Assembly (NCBI RefSeq): GCF_001673405.1
Contig: NZ_LZLV01000155.1
Coordinates: 1 to 64,000, forward strand
Direction: 5' to 3'
Source: Mycobacterium sp. 1245111.1
GTDB lineage: Bacteria > Actinomycetota > Actinomycetes > Mycobacteriales > Mycobacteriaceae
Length of the DNA: 64,000 bases
Shown here: piece after piece, positions 1 through 8,099 of the stretch
Layout: each line of letters starts with the position of its first letter
Numbering within the stretch: position 1 is the first letter of the stretch
Made by a program: the position numbers and the translations under genes
The notes under the pieces: generated by a model
What the model saw: the letters and a program-made list of their open reading frames with translations, nothing else
Told to the model about the DNA's origin: nothing
Databases searched by the model: none

Positions 1-236
1 GGTCTACTGTGCGCTGCGGTGTGCGCAGCCGTTGTACCCCTGGCGACAGCTCCCAAGGGGGGTGCAGTCGGCGCACCGTCTTATCGTCGGCGCAGTCGGA
101 TCGGTGGGTCAAGTCAAGGTTTAGCGTCGATCGGGTCACCGCGCGGCCGCGGCGCACCGCTCGCCACCTTCGTCGCTGGTGCACCGATATGTTCGTAAGA
201 GTTGCCCCCTGGATCCTCGGGTATAGAAAGCGATAG
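1..236. other. Upstream region of the FHA-ABC exporter, no gene supported
   Basis: I see no convincing gene here. A 75-codon open frame on the plus strand (9-236) is rich in Arg, Ser and Cys, has no recognisable motif and looks like GC-driven open frame. The stretch TATAGAA at about 222-228 resembles a -10 element but lies only a few bases before the ATG at 237, so it would make a nearly leaderless transcript. The left edge of the window truncates whatever lies further upstream. Confidence 0.4.
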
Positions 237-2714
237 ATGTCACCGACAGATCACAGCCGTCCGCCCCCCGACGACGGCCGTACCACCAAGTTCGCCACGG
301 CGAGCGGTGTCGATGTGCCGCCGCTGACGGTCTGGCTCGGGTCGGCGATGTACACCTTCCCGCACGACCGGGACGTCATCGTCGGCCGCGGTCGCGAATG
401 TGACATCTGCTTCCAGGACATCAACCCCGACGACCTGACGCTGATCTCGCGGGTACACGCGATCCTGCGGTTCGACGGCCGCAACTGGGTGGCAGTGGAC
501 AAGAGCCAAAACGGGCTCTTCATCGACGGCTCGCGGGCGAACGTGATCCCGATCCGGGATCGCCTGAGCGTCGCGCTGGGCAGCCCGCGTGGCCCGACGT
601 TGACGTTCCGCGTCGCGCCCTCGCCGTCGTCGCCGGCCCGCGGCGACAACCCCGCGACGACAGCATTTCGCCCGGCGGGCCGTCCCGCCGGGCGGCCGCC
701 GAGTGCTCCACCGTCGGTGCCCCCGACCCAGGCGCACCCGCGGCCACCGCTGCGCCCGGCGCCGTCGCCGCCGCCGCCGAGTCGGCCGTCCCCGGTCCGG
801 TCCCAGGGCTCGGCGACGATCGGGCGGGCCAAAAGCAACAACATCGTCGTGGAGGACGCGCTGGCTTCCCGCGTGCACGCGACGCTGCAGTCCACGCCGG
901 CCGGCCTCGAGATCCGCGACAACAACAGCAGCAACGGCACTTTCGTCAACGGGACGCTGATCACCACCGCGAGGCTGCGCGACGGCGACATCGTCACGAT
1001 CGGGAACACCGACCTGCTCGCGACCGGCAACACCCTCGTCCCCCAGCCCGCCGCGACTCGGATCAGCGGCCTCACCGCGCACGGCTTGGCGTTGACGATC
1101 GACGGCCGCCAACTGCTGCAGGACGTCTCGTTCACCGCGAAGCCCGGGACGCTGACCGCGGTGATCGGGCCGTCCGGGGCCGGAAAATCCACACTGGTCA
1201 AGCTGATCGGCGGTGCGCTGCCGCGCAGCGCGGGGCTGGTCGCGTTCGACGGACACGACGTGCACGCCGAGTACGCCTCGATGCGCTCGCGGATCGGGAT
1301 GGTGCCCCAGGACGACGTCGTCCACCGGCAACTCACCGTCGAGCAGGCACTGAACTTCGCCGCCGAGTTGCGGCTGCCGCCCGACACCACTGCCGAGGAC
1401 CGTCGCGAAGTCGTCGAGCGGGTGCTCGACGAGCTGGAATTGACGCCGCACAAGGGCACTCGCGTCGACAAGTTGTCCGGCGGACAGCGCAAGCGCGCGT
1501 CGGTGGCGATGGAGCTGCTGACCGGCCCGTCGCTGCTGATCCTCGACGAGCCGACGTCGGGGCTCGACCCCGCGCTGGATCGTCAGGTGATGACGATGCT
1601 GCGGCGGCTCGCCGACGCCGGGCGCGTGGTCATCGTCGTCACGCATTCGCTGACCTATGTCGGCATGTGCGACCAGATCCTATTGCTGGCGCCGGGCGGC
1701 AAAACCGCGTTCGCCGACCCGCCCGAGCAGATCGGGCCGGTGATGGGCAGCACCGACTGGGCCGACATCTTCGCCCGCGTCAGCACCGACCCCGACGCCG
1801 CGCATCGGGCGTACCTGTCCCGTCACCCCGCTTCGCCGCGCCGACCGTCGCCGACCGCGGGCGCGGCGCCGCTGGGGCAGCCCCCGCGGACCAGTTCGTG
1901 GCGGCAGGTATTGACGCTGGTACGCCGCCAGACTCGGCTGATCACCTCCGATCGCGGCTATTTCGCGTTCCTGGCGGTGCTGCCTTTTGTCCTCGGCGTG
2001 CTGTCGTTGGCAGTGCCCGGCAGCACCGGGTTCGGACCCGCCGGCCCGACAGAGGAGCCGATCGACATCCTGATCCTGCTCAACATCGGCGCGGTGTTTC
2101 TGGGCACCGCGCTCACGGTCCGCGATCTCGTCGGCGAGCGAATGATCTTTCAGCGCGAGCGGGCCGTCGGACTGTCCGCATCGGCCTATCTGATCGCGAA
2201 GGTGATTGTCTACAGCGTCGCGGCGCTGATCGGCATCGCGGTGATGGTGGCCATCATGACGATCGGCAAGGGCGCACCCACGCACGGCGGTGCGTTGCTG
2301 GGACATGGTGTGGCGCAAGGAGTTCTGGAGCTGTACCTGGGCCTGGCGCTGACCGCGATCACGTCGGCGATGGTCGGGTTGACGCTATCGTCGTTGGCCC
2401 GTTCCACCGAGCAGGTGCTGCCGATGCTGGTGGTGACGATCATGGTGTCGATGGTGCTGGCCGGCGGCCTGATTCCGGTGACGGGACGGCTGGTCCTGGA
2501 TCAGCTGGCCTGGTTCGTGCCTGCGCGTTGGGGTTTCGCGGCCTCGGCCTCGACCGTCGACCTCAACAGCGTCGAGGCCGGACTGCCCGCGGACCGGTTG
2601 TGGCGACATGTGGCCGGCGCGTGGCTGCAGGACGTCGTCATGCTGGCGGTGCTGGGCATCGTCCTCGCCGGCCTGGTCCGCTATCGGTTGCGGCTGGGTA
2701 AGCGGGCGCGCTGA
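237..2714 (+). CDS. FHA-domain ABC exporter, Rv1747-like
   Basis: An 825-residue half-size ABC exporter carrying two phosphothreonine-reading FHA domains. FHA1 spans about residues 47-127, a Pro-rich linker 130-188, and FHA2 about 190-262. The ATPase has Walker A GPSGAGKST (311-319), signature LSGGQRKR (413-420) and Walker B LLILDEPTSGLD (about 433-444). An ABC2-type membrane domain with about six helices fills the last 230 residues. Domain order and length match M. tuberculosis Rv1747 (about 865 aa), a PknF substrate involved in cell-wall lipid export. Thr142 (TAFRP) and Thr274 (ATRIS) sit where the phosphorylated linker threonines of Rv1747 lie. No kinase gene is adjacent, unlike the Rv1746-Rv1747 pair. 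The transported substrate is not evident from sequence. Confidence 0.93.
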   Translation: MSPTDHSRPPPDDGRTTKFATASGVDVPPLTVWLGSAMYTFPHDRDVIVGRGRECDICFQDINPDDLTLISRVHAILRFDGRNWVAVDKSQNGLFIDGSRANVIPIRDRLSVALGSPRGPTLTFRVAPSPSSPARGDNPATTAFRPAGRPAGRPPSAPPSVPPTQAHPRPPLRPAPSPPPPSRPSPVRSQGSATIGRAKSNNIVVEDALASRVHATLQSTPAGLEIRDNNSSNGTFVNGTLITTARLRDGDIVTIGNTDLLATGNTLVPQPAATRISGLTAHGLALTIDGRQLLQDVSFTAKPGTLTAVIGPSGAGKSTLVKLIGGALPRSAGLVAFDGHDVHAEYASMRSRIGMVPQDDVVHRQLTVEQALNFAAELRLPPDTTAEDRREVVERVLDELELTPHKGTRVDKLSGGQRKRASVAMELLTGPSLLILDEPTSGLDPALDRQVMTMLRRLADAGRVVIVVTHSLTYVGMCDQILLLAPGGKTAFADPPEQIGPVMGSTDWADIFARVSTDPDAAHRAYLSRHPASPRRPSPTAGAAPLGQPPRTSSWRQVLTLVRRQTRLITSDRGYFAFLAVLPFVLGVLSLAVPGSTGFGPAGPTEEPIDILILLNIGAVFLGTALTVRDLVGERMIFQRERAVGLSASAYLIAKVIVYSVAALIGIAVMVAIMTIGKGAPTHGGALLGHGVAQGVLELYLGLALTAITSAMVGLTLSSLARSTEQVLPMLVVTIMVSMVLAGGLIPVTGRLVLDQLAWFVPARWGFAASASTVDLNSVEAGLPADRLWRHVAGAWLQDVVMLAVLGIVLAGLVRYRLRLGKRAR

Positions 2715-2763
2715 GGTGCGGGTATCGGAATCGAATTCCTCTGTGCCGCGGAGCGTTTGAGCT

Positions 2764-4005
2764 CTAGTTGTTTGACGGTGGTGCTTTGGGTTGGAAGGGC
2801 GTGTACCACCACCAGTCGGCGCGTTCGCCGAGTGGCCCGGTCCATGGCGGGACGGCGGGCGGGGGAAGCTTGGGAGGCCGTGCAAGTGATGCTGAGCTCA
2901 GTGGGTCGCCGTCTTCATCGGTGACGACGAGTTGATCGGCGGGTCCGGTGATGGTGATGAGTCCCCGGTGGTGCAAGCGGTGGTGATACGGGCACACCAG
3001 TACCAGGTTGGCCAGCTCGGTGTCACCGCCGTCTTCCCAGTGCCGGATGTGGTGGGCGTGCAGACCGCGGGTGGCCTCACAGCCAGGCACCGCGCAGGTG
3101 GGGTGGCGGTGCTCGAGCGCGCGGCGCAGCCGCCGGTTGATCGTCCGGGTGGCGCGGCCGGCGCCGATCACCTCGCCGTGGCGTTGGAACCACACCTCGC
3201 AGGTGGCATCGCAGGTCAGCTCTTGGCGTTCAGCGTCGGTGAGCAGCGGACCCAGATGCAATGCAGCAGCGGACTTCTCAACATCGACGTGCACCACCAC
3301 CGTGGTGTGATGCCCGTGTGGCCGACGGGCCGCTTCGGCGTCCCAGCCCGACTCGACCAGCCGCATGAACGCCTCGAGGGTGCCCGGCAACGGCGGCACG
3401 ATATCCGATGCGCCCTGGTCGTGAACGCGCTTCCACTCGGCGACTAACGCGTCACGATGAGATGCCAGCGCCGCGTCGAACGTCGCCGCGTCCAGGTGCC
3501 CAAGTTTGATCCGCCACCAGCTGAACTGCTCGTCGGCGGTCTTGGTGATCGAGGGCCCCGGTTGCGGGCCAGCATCGGGCTCAGGTCGCGGTTCCAGATT
3601 GACCGCGGTGCGCAACTGGTTGACCGTCGCGACCGCGGCCAGCTGCGCGTAATGGGCGTCGGAGCCCTCGCCCGCTCGTCCTGCGATGACGCCGAGTTGA
3701 TCTAGCGACAGTCGACCCTCCCGCATGCCCGTCGCGCAGCGGGGAAACTCCTCGAGCCGGCGCGCCACCGTCGTGATCGTGTGCGCATGCCCCGACGAGG
3801 CACCGAGCTTCCAGGCCACCAACGCCGCCACCGACCGCGCACCCGTCGCACCCCACAGTCCGTCGCGATCGATTTCGGCAACGATCTCCACGATGCGCCC
3901 ATCGATGGCGTTGCGCTGACCGGCCAGCTCCGACATCTCCTCGAATAAGCCCTCAAGACGCTCGGAACGGCTCACCACCTCGGGCGGCGCTGCGGTCACG
4001 GACAT
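2764..4005 (-). CDS. DUF222 / HNH endonuclease (13E12 repeat family)
   Basis: A 413-residue protein of the abundant actinobacterial DUF222-HNH family (the 13E12 repeat family in M. tuberculosis). The N-terminal DUF222 part spans about residues 10-270. The HNH nuclease near the C terminus shows Cys pairs (CAVPGC), HAHHIRHWEDGG, then NLVLVCPYHHRLHHRG, which supplies the metal and catalytic histidines. I chose the ATG at 4003-4005 (MSVTAAPP) because an upstream in-frame extension would overlap the divergent neighbour and is poor in family-like sequence. These genes are often multicopy and move between genomes. No inverted repeats marking a mobile unit were seen. Biological role is not known from sequence. 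Confidence 0.9.
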   Translation of the reverse strand: MSVTAAPPEVVSRSERLEGLFEEMSELAGQRNAIDGRIVEIVAEIDRDGLWGATGARSVAALVAWKLGASSGHAHTITTVARRLEEFPRCATGMREGRLSLDQLGVIAGRAGEGSDAHYAQLAAVATVNQLRTAVNLEPRPEPDAGPQPGPSITKTADEQFSWWRIKLGHLDAATFDAALASHRDALVAEWKRVHDQGASDIVPPLPGTLEAFMRLVESGWDAEAARRPHGHHTTVVVHVDVEKSAAALHLGPLLTDAERQELTCDATCEVWFQRHGEVIGAGRATRTINRRLRRALEHRHPTCAVPGCEATRGLHAHHIRHWEDGGDTELANLVLVCPYHHRLHHRGLITITGPADQLVVTDEDGDPLSSASLARPPKLPPPAVPPWTGPLGERADWWWYTPFQPKAPPSNN

Positions 4006-4057
4006 AACTGCATCCTCACACCAGGGTCCGACAAGTTTCGGCGGTAATACTGGAGTG

Positions 4058-4540
4058 ATGCCGGTCTTCGTCCGCAGGCTCTTCGGCGTCGGCAAGCTGC
4101 CCGCCGACGTGCGGGCCGCCGTCGAAGCCGAGGGGCTTATCCATCTCGCCGACTTTGTTCCCGTCACGCGCCGATTCAGCGGTGCCATCCCGGGCCTGCG
4201 GTCGGCGCACAGCGTCGCGAGCTACGTCGGGTCGGTCGTGTTCACCTCGCAGCGCACACTGGCGACACTGTCATCCTTGCCCAAACTCGCCGGCCCGACC
4301 GTCGACGTACGTTGGGACGCAACGCAATCCGGCGCGGCAACAGTGGAGATCTCGTCGACCGGGCTACAGGTGGAAGCCGACGTGGACGATCTGGACGAGA
4401 CCTTCTCCGGTCACCTGTCCCTGCAGTACAAGCTCGACATTCCCGACGAGGTGCTGGCCAAGTTGCCGCGGCGTTCACTGACCTTCGATATGCCGCCGGA
4501 ATACGTACTGCGCGCGGTCGGGGTCACTTACCGCCCTTAG
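4058..4540 (+). CDS. Conserved hypothetical protein, unknown function
   Basis: A 160-residue soluble protein that I do not recognise. It has no signal peptide or membrane helix. The sequence alternates short hydrophobic strands (SVASYVGSVVFTSQRTLATL, SGAATVEISSTGLQVEADV, GHLSLQYKLDIP), which suggests a mostly beta fold. ATG 4058 follows a possible GTG at 4055; GGAG lies only a few bases upstream (4052-4055), so start choice is uncertain. It is divergent from the DUF222 gene with about 50 bp between starts. Its last 17 bp overlap the 3' end of the convergent GerW-like gene. Coding is supported by GC-rich third positions and lack of a better frame. Confidence 0.65.
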   Translation: MPVFVRRLFGVGKLPADVRAAVEAEGLIHLADFVPVTRRFSGAIPGLRSAHSVASYVGSVVFTSQRTLATLSSLPKLAGPTVDVRWDATQSGAATVEISSTGLQVEADVDDLDETFSGHLSLQYKLDIPDEVLAKLPRRSLTFDMPPEYVLRAVGVTYRP

Positions 4541-4853
4541 GCTGCAACCACACCGCTGACGTCGCCGACAGGTCCGGCCACGGCGGCCGGCGCAGTACGG
4601 CCAGACTGCCGAGCACCGCCGCGATCAACCCGGTGATGACCCCGATCAGCGCGATCCGATCGGCGTCGACCGCGGCGACCCATCGTGGGGTGTCGCCCTG
4701 GATGACGAATATGCCGACCGGCGTCGACGCGCCCGCGCGGACCTTGGAAACCGGGATCACCGTGGCGCCATCCGCCGTCCGATAGGGCTCGCCGTAGACG
4801 CGAGACCGACTGCCATTAATCGGCAATTGCTCCAGCGACTCGGGGATTTTCAT
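4524..4853 (-). CDS. Small GerW/YtfJ-like membrane protein
   Basis: A 109-residue protein. Its N-terminal half contains VYGEPYRTADGATVIPVSKV, which closely resembles the GerW (YtfJ) family core, where a short beta-rich domain follows a GEP-DG-TVIPVS motif. A single strongly hydrophobic helix (about residues 66-85, IALIGVITGLIAAVLGSLAV) would anchor it in the membrane, with a short Trp/Pro-rich tail. I chose ATG 4853 (MKIPESLEQL); longer upstream starts read through Arg-rich non-family sequence. GerW is named for spore germination in Bacillus, but family members occur widely in non-sporulating actinobacteria, so a germination role should not be inferred. The 3' end overlaps the convergent gene by 17 bp. 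Confidence 0.72.
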   Translation of the reverse strand: MKIPESLEQLPINGSRSRVYGEPYRTADGATVIPVSKVRAGASTPVGIFVIQGDTPRWVAAVDADRIALIGVITGLIAAVLGSLAVLRRPPWPDLSATSAVWLQPKGGK

Positions 4854-4961
4854 GAGGCCATCCCTTCCGTGGGTTCTTTCGATGAGTCTGGTCGACCGCG
4901 GCCGACGCGTCGAGTGCCACAGTTGACCGCCGAGACGGGCCGCGGTTCCTACGATGGCGTT

Positions 4962-5627
4962 GTGGACGATCACGCATTCAGCACGCCCGAGCGGCTGGCC
5001 ATCTACCGGGTGATCGCCGAGCGACGCGACATGCGGCGATTCGTCCCGAACAGCAAGGTGTCCGAAGACGTCTTGGCCCGGTTGTTGCAGGCGGCCCACG
5101 CGGCCCCCAACGTCGGGCTGATGCAGCCATGGCGATTCATCCGGATCACCGACGACGAATTACGCAAGCGCATTCACGCGCTGGTCGACGAGGAGCGTCT
5201 GCAGACCGCGCACGCGCTGGGTCCGCGGGCACAGGAATTTCTCGCGCTCAAGGTCGAGGGCATCCTCGATTGCGCGGAGTTGCTTGTCGTCGCCCTGTCC
5301 GACGGCAGGGGCAGCTACGTGTTCGGCAGACGCACCATGCCGCAGATGGACTTGGCGTCGGTGTCGTGCGCTATCCAAAACCTTTGGCTCGCAGCACGAT
5401 CCGAGGGTCTCGGGATGGGGTGGGTGTCGCTGTTCGATCCGCCGAGGCTGGCGTCGCTGTTGTCGATGCCCGCCGATGCGGAGCCGGTCGCGATCCTGTG
5501 CCTCGGCCCGGTGCCGGATTTCCCCGACCGCCCCTCGCTGGAATTGGACGGCTGGGCGCTGGGACGCCCGCTCTCCGAATTCGTGTCGGAGAACCACTGG
5601 GGTCAGCCGCCGCACGCCGCGACATGA
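4962..5627 (+). CDS. bluB: 5,6-dimethylbenzimidazole synthase BluB
   Basis: A 221-residue nitroreductase-fold enzyme. BluB cleaves reduced FMN with oxygen to give 5,6-dimethylbenzimidazole, the lower ligand of cobalamin. Family hallmarks are RRDMRRF near the N terminus, NVGLMQPWRFIRI, LKVEGI, the GRRTMPQMD-CAIQNLWLAARSEGLGMGWVS segment, and the PVAILCLG-P-FPDRPSLE-GW tail. The GTG at 4962 is favoured because upstream codons are Arg/Pro-rich and unlike the family. No other cobalamin gene or riboswitch was seen nearby, so it supplies a pathway encoded elsewhere. It corresponds to M. tuberculosis Rv0306, which also lies in the general ESX-3 region. Confidence 0.92.
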   Translation: MDDHAFSTPERLAIYRVIAERRDMRRFVPNSKVSEDVLARLLQAAHAAPNVGLMQPWRFIRITDDELRKRIHALVDEERLQTAHALGPRAQEFLALKVEGILDCAELLVVALSDGRGSYVFGRRTMPQMDLASVSCAIQNLWLAARSEGLGMGWVSLFDPPRLASLLSMPADAEPVAILCLGPVPDFPDRPSLELDGWALGRPLSEFVSENHWGQPPHAAT

Positions 5628-5630
5628 ACC

Positions 5631-6728
5631 TCAGCTCATCGCGAGTTGCGCGATGAGCGTGTTGATCGCCGCGACGGCGTCCGGCGGCACGGGACGCTCG
5701 GCCTCGGCGTCAAGCAGAGTCTCCGTCGACACGCCCGCCGCGTTGGCGGCCTCTTCGACGCTCAATTCCGCACTGTGTCGCGCGCCGTAGACCCGCTGGC
5801 CCAGGGTGGCGGACGGCGACTCGGCGGCGCGCAGCATCAGTTCGTTGTATCGCCGCCGGACGGCGCTGAGTGCCAGCACCACCGACGGGGTGCCGCGGGC
5901 ATTGCGTGCCGCGTTGGCGGCCACGGTCTCGAGCTGACGCAGATTGGCCAGGATCGGTGTGGCCTGCCGGGTGAAGCCCGGATCCGACGGGTCGGGTAGC
6001 GCGCTGACCGCGGTGCCGATGCTGTGCATGGCCAGTTCGACCGCCTCGGCCATCAGCGGCGCCTGAACGGTATCCGTCAGCACCTCGGTGACCTCGTTGC
6101 CGACGGCGACCGAACCGCCGTTGCGAATCCGCGTGATGGTGCCGGCGGGCCAATTGAGCACCTCCTCCAACTTGGCCAGGGTTCCGCGGCGCGGCCAGCT
6201 GCGTCCCTTTTCGAACGCGATCAACGTGCCCGCGTTGATGACCTTGTCCCGGGCCAGGCTGCGTTGGGTGATGTCGAGTTCGCGGCGACGGGCGGCGACC
6301 GCGCGACCGGCCCGGGCCACGTCTGGGTCGGTCTCGGCCAACTCGTCCCAGTTGTCCTCGTCGTCTGCCTCGGGCTCGACAGCGGTCCGCACGGTCTCCT
6401 CGCGCGGCCCGCCGGGCACGAGCGTCACCGGAATCCCGTCCGCATCGCCCAAATGGATCGTCACCGGAGCAGTGATCAGCGCCGAGTTGCGACGCACTCC
6501 GTCGATGAACATCCCGTTGGTGCTGGTGTCGATCACCTGCCAGCCGTCGTGGCGCGGCTCGAGCCGCAGATGCGAGCGTGAGATCCGGCCGTCGTTGACG
6601 CGCACCGTCGCCGAGGGGTCTCTGCCGATGACGGCGACGCCCTTGTCGGCGCTCAGCGGATGCGACTGGGCTCCGATCCGGATCAACAAATCGGGTGTGG
6701 ACGCGGAGGCGCTCTGGCCGGTTGTCAT
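5631..6728 (-). CDS. FHA-domain protein with two helix-turn-helix regions
   Basis: A 365-residue putative transcription factor that reads phosphothreonine. An FHA domain spans about residues 32-103 (VIGRDPSATVRV, ISRSHLRL, DTSTNGMFIDG). An acidic linker (about 116-134) leads to an XRE-like HTH (about 140-205, ARRRELDITQRSLA...GTLIAFEKGRSWPRRGTLAKLEEVL). A second HTH-like unit closes the protein (about 310-364, LGQRVYGARHSAELSVEEAANAAGVS). No membrane helix was seen. ATG 6728 with AGGAG upstream is preferred over the adjacent GTG. FHA-HTH fusions would let Ser/Thr kinases act directly on DNA binding; the target is unknown. It converges on bluB (3 bp apart) and diverges from whiB6. Confidence 0.85.
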   Translation of the reverse strand: MTTGQSASASTPDLLIRIGAQSHPLSADKGVAVIGRDPSATVRVNDGRISRSHLRLEPRHDGWQVIDTSTNGMFIDGVRRNSALITAPVTIHLGDADGIPVTLVPGGPREETVRTAVEPEADDEDNWDELAETDPDVARAGRAVAARRRELDITQRSLARDKVINAGTLIAFEKGRSWPRRGTLAKLEEVLNWPAGTITRIRNGGSVAVGNEVTEVLTDTVQAPLMAEAVELAMHSIGTAVSALPDPSDPGFTRQATPILANLRQLETVAANAARNARGTPSVVLALSAVRRRYNELMLRAAESPSATLGQRVYGARHSAELSVEEAANAAGVSTETLLDAEAERPVPPDAVAAINTLIAQLAMS

Positions 6729-7045
6729 CACGCTCCTATGTCGAATCGGTGCTACGCATTGCCGGGCCGGGGGGTGCCACAGCGGCTGCCTGATGCTTCG
6801 GTTCTAGTGTCGACCTGCCGCGCTTGTCGCTACGTTTTGTCGGTCTTACTCGACCCTTAGCCTGCTCACCATAGCACCGCTGCCGAATCGTTTGGGCACG
6901 TCAGTGGCACCGAGGCAGTGCATGCCCGGCGGGTCATCGACTTTTTGAAGCAGTGCTTCGCTTTAACCGTTGCATTGCTGCTACAGAAACCCTAGAGTCG
7001 TAGCAACAGCGATGCGTCCGCATCGCAACAGGAGGGATACAAGCA
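6729..7045. other. Divergent intergenic region, FHA-HTH / whiB6
   Basis: A 317-bp divergent regulatory region between the FHA-HTH gene and whiB6. No gene is supported. It is less GC-rich than its flanks and probably carries both promoters. The segment nearest whiB6 has the nested inverted repeats GTTGC...GCTAC / GTAGCAAC (about 6969-7006) and the hairpin listed separately. A possible IdeR-like string around 6858 was compared with the consensus and rejected. Confidence 0.5.
7009..7026 (+). repeat. Inverted repeat in the whiB6 leader
   Basis: A perfect inverted repeat, GCGATGCG-TC-CGCATCGC, lies 19 bp upstream of the whiB6 ATG and just before the GGAGGG ribosome-binding site (about 7031-7036). 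In RNA it would form an 8-bp stem with a 2-nt gap, although a real loop would need at least 4 nt. As DNA it could be a dimeric operator. Function is inferred only from position. Confidence 0.5.
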
Positions 7046-7366
7046 ATGACTGCCACCGTGGTAACGCTCACCGCGGCGTCCGACGAATTCGTGCCGGTCT
7101 GCACTACCGACCCGGAACGATGGACCACCAACCCGGACGACGAGGCAAAAGCTCTCTGCCGCGCCTGCCCCCTTCGCTGGCGGTGCGCACGCGAAGCGTG
7201 GGAGACACCGGGCGCCGAGGGGTTGTGGGCCGGCGTCGTGATCCCCGAGTCCGGCCGGGGTCGCGACTTTGCGCTTCGCCAAGTGCGCTCGCTGGCCGCA
7301 CACGGCGGCTATCCGGTCCGACCTGGATATCGCGCCCGGCGCCGCATCGTCCTACCCGGCGCATAG
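7046..7366 (+). CDS. whiB6: WhiB6-type Fe-S transcriptional regulator
   Basis: A 106-residue WhiB-family [4Fe-4S] protein. The four cluster cysteines are Cys19, Cys38, Cys41 and Cys47 (CRACPLRWRC). The turn motif is GLWAG (59-63) rather than the common GVWGG, followed by VVIPESGRGR. The segment RWTTNPDDEAKALCRACP and the tail FALRQVRSLAAHGGYPVR match my memory of M. tuberculosis WhiB6 (Rv3862c), a redox/NO-responsive regulator of ESX-1 genes. It lacks the roughly 20-residue N-terminal extension annotated for Rv3862c. ATG 7046 has GGAGGG about 10 bp upstream. In M. tuberculosis whiB6 sits beside ESX-1; here it lies about 5 kb from the ESX-3 operon end, so it could be a moved copy or a paralogue. 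Confidence 0.9.
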   Translation: MTATVVTLTAASDEFVPVCTTDPERWTTNPDDEAKALCRACPLRWRCAREAWETPGAEGLWAGVVIPESGRGRDFALRQVRSLAAHGGYPVRPGYRARRRIVLPGA

Positions 7367-7415
7367 CGCATCGCGCATCCGAATTGATCGGCCCGGCGGC
7401 GGTTACGATGCCGGG

Positions 7416-8099
7416 GTGCAACCACCGCCGCCGGGTCCACCTCCACAGTGGGGACCCCCACCCGGTCCGGACGATTACGGCCAACAACCGCCCCAGCCCG
7501 GATACGGCCCACCACAGTGGAGCGGCTATGGCCCACCTACGCCGGCCCCGACGTCACAGCAGACCTTCGGCTGGATCAGCCTGGCCGCGATCGGGTTACT
7601 GGGGCTGCTGGGCGCGATCCTCACGCTGACGCTTTGGATCAACCTGAATAGTTCGGTGTCGCGTGCCGCGGACGTGTGCAACCGGTTCGGCGGCGAGTAC
7701 GCCCACATGTGCCGACAGCAGATCGAGAAGATGGTGCCCACTGTTCCGGTGGCGATGGTCGTCTGCCTCTTCCTGATCATCGCGGCGTGCCTCGCCGTGG
7801 CCGGCGGCGCGGTGATGCTGTTCGTGAAGAGGCAGACGGGCCAATTCCTGATCCTCGGCGGCGGCATCGTCATGCTTGTCTTGTCGATCGGACTCGAAGC
7901 TCGTTACGGCGCAACCAGCCGAATTACCTACGACCTGATTGCAGGTCTGGTCATCGCGGTCGTCGGAGGATTGATGTTCGTCCCGGCCTTCCGGGTGCTG
8001 TTGGGAATGCCGCCGCATCTGACGAGCGGCCCGAGGCCCGGCGATTATCCGGGCGGTGGACCGTGGCCGCCCGGCCCGCCTCCGCCGCCGCAGTGGTGA
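7416..8099 (+). CDS. Proline-rich four-helix membrane protein
   Basis: A 227-residue membrane protein of unknown function. Residues 1-50 are a Pro/Gly/Gln-rich cytoplasmic-type tail (repeated PPPG, PGPDDYG, GYGPP). Four hydrophobic helices follow, at about 53-77 (ISLAAIGLLGLLGAILTL), 111-138, 144-160 and 172-195. The C terminus is again Gly/Pro-rich. Between helices 1 and 2 are two cysteines (DVCNRF, HMCRQQ) that could form an extracytoplasmic disulfide. GTG 7416 is chosen because upstream codons belong to the 3' part of whiB6 in another frame and lack family character. The stop overlaps the sulfatase start (GTGA), which suggests translational coupling. Confidence 0.75.
   Translation: MQPPPPGPPPQWGPPPGPDDYGQQPPQPGYGPPQWSGYGPPTPAPTSQQTFGWISLAAIGLLGLLGAILTLTLWINLNSSVSRAADVCNRFGGEYAHMCRQQIEKMVPTVPVAMVVCLFLIIAACLAVAGGAVMLFVKRQTGQFLILGGGIVMLVLSIGLEARYGATSRITYDLIAGLVIAVVGGLMFVPAFRVLLGMPPHLTSGPRPGDYPGGGPWPPGPPPPPQW

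Noticed and set aside
9..236. 75-codon plus-strand frame before the ABC exporter
   Set aside because: Arg/Ser/Cys-rich, no motif, no ribosome-binding site, and it runs to the next gene; most likely chance open frame in GC-rich DNA.
240..1646. Long minus-strand frames opposite the FHA-ABC gene
   Set aside because: Arg/Gly/Pro-rich translations with no domain; they mirror the codon bias of the real exporter gene on the other strand.
2764..4005. DUF222/HNH gene as part of an intact mobile element
   Set aside because: The family is often repeated in genomes, but no flanking inverted or direct repeats, transposase or integrase were seen.
6858..6876. Possible IdeR box near whiB6
   Set aside because: Only a minority of consensus positions match, so it is not better than chance.
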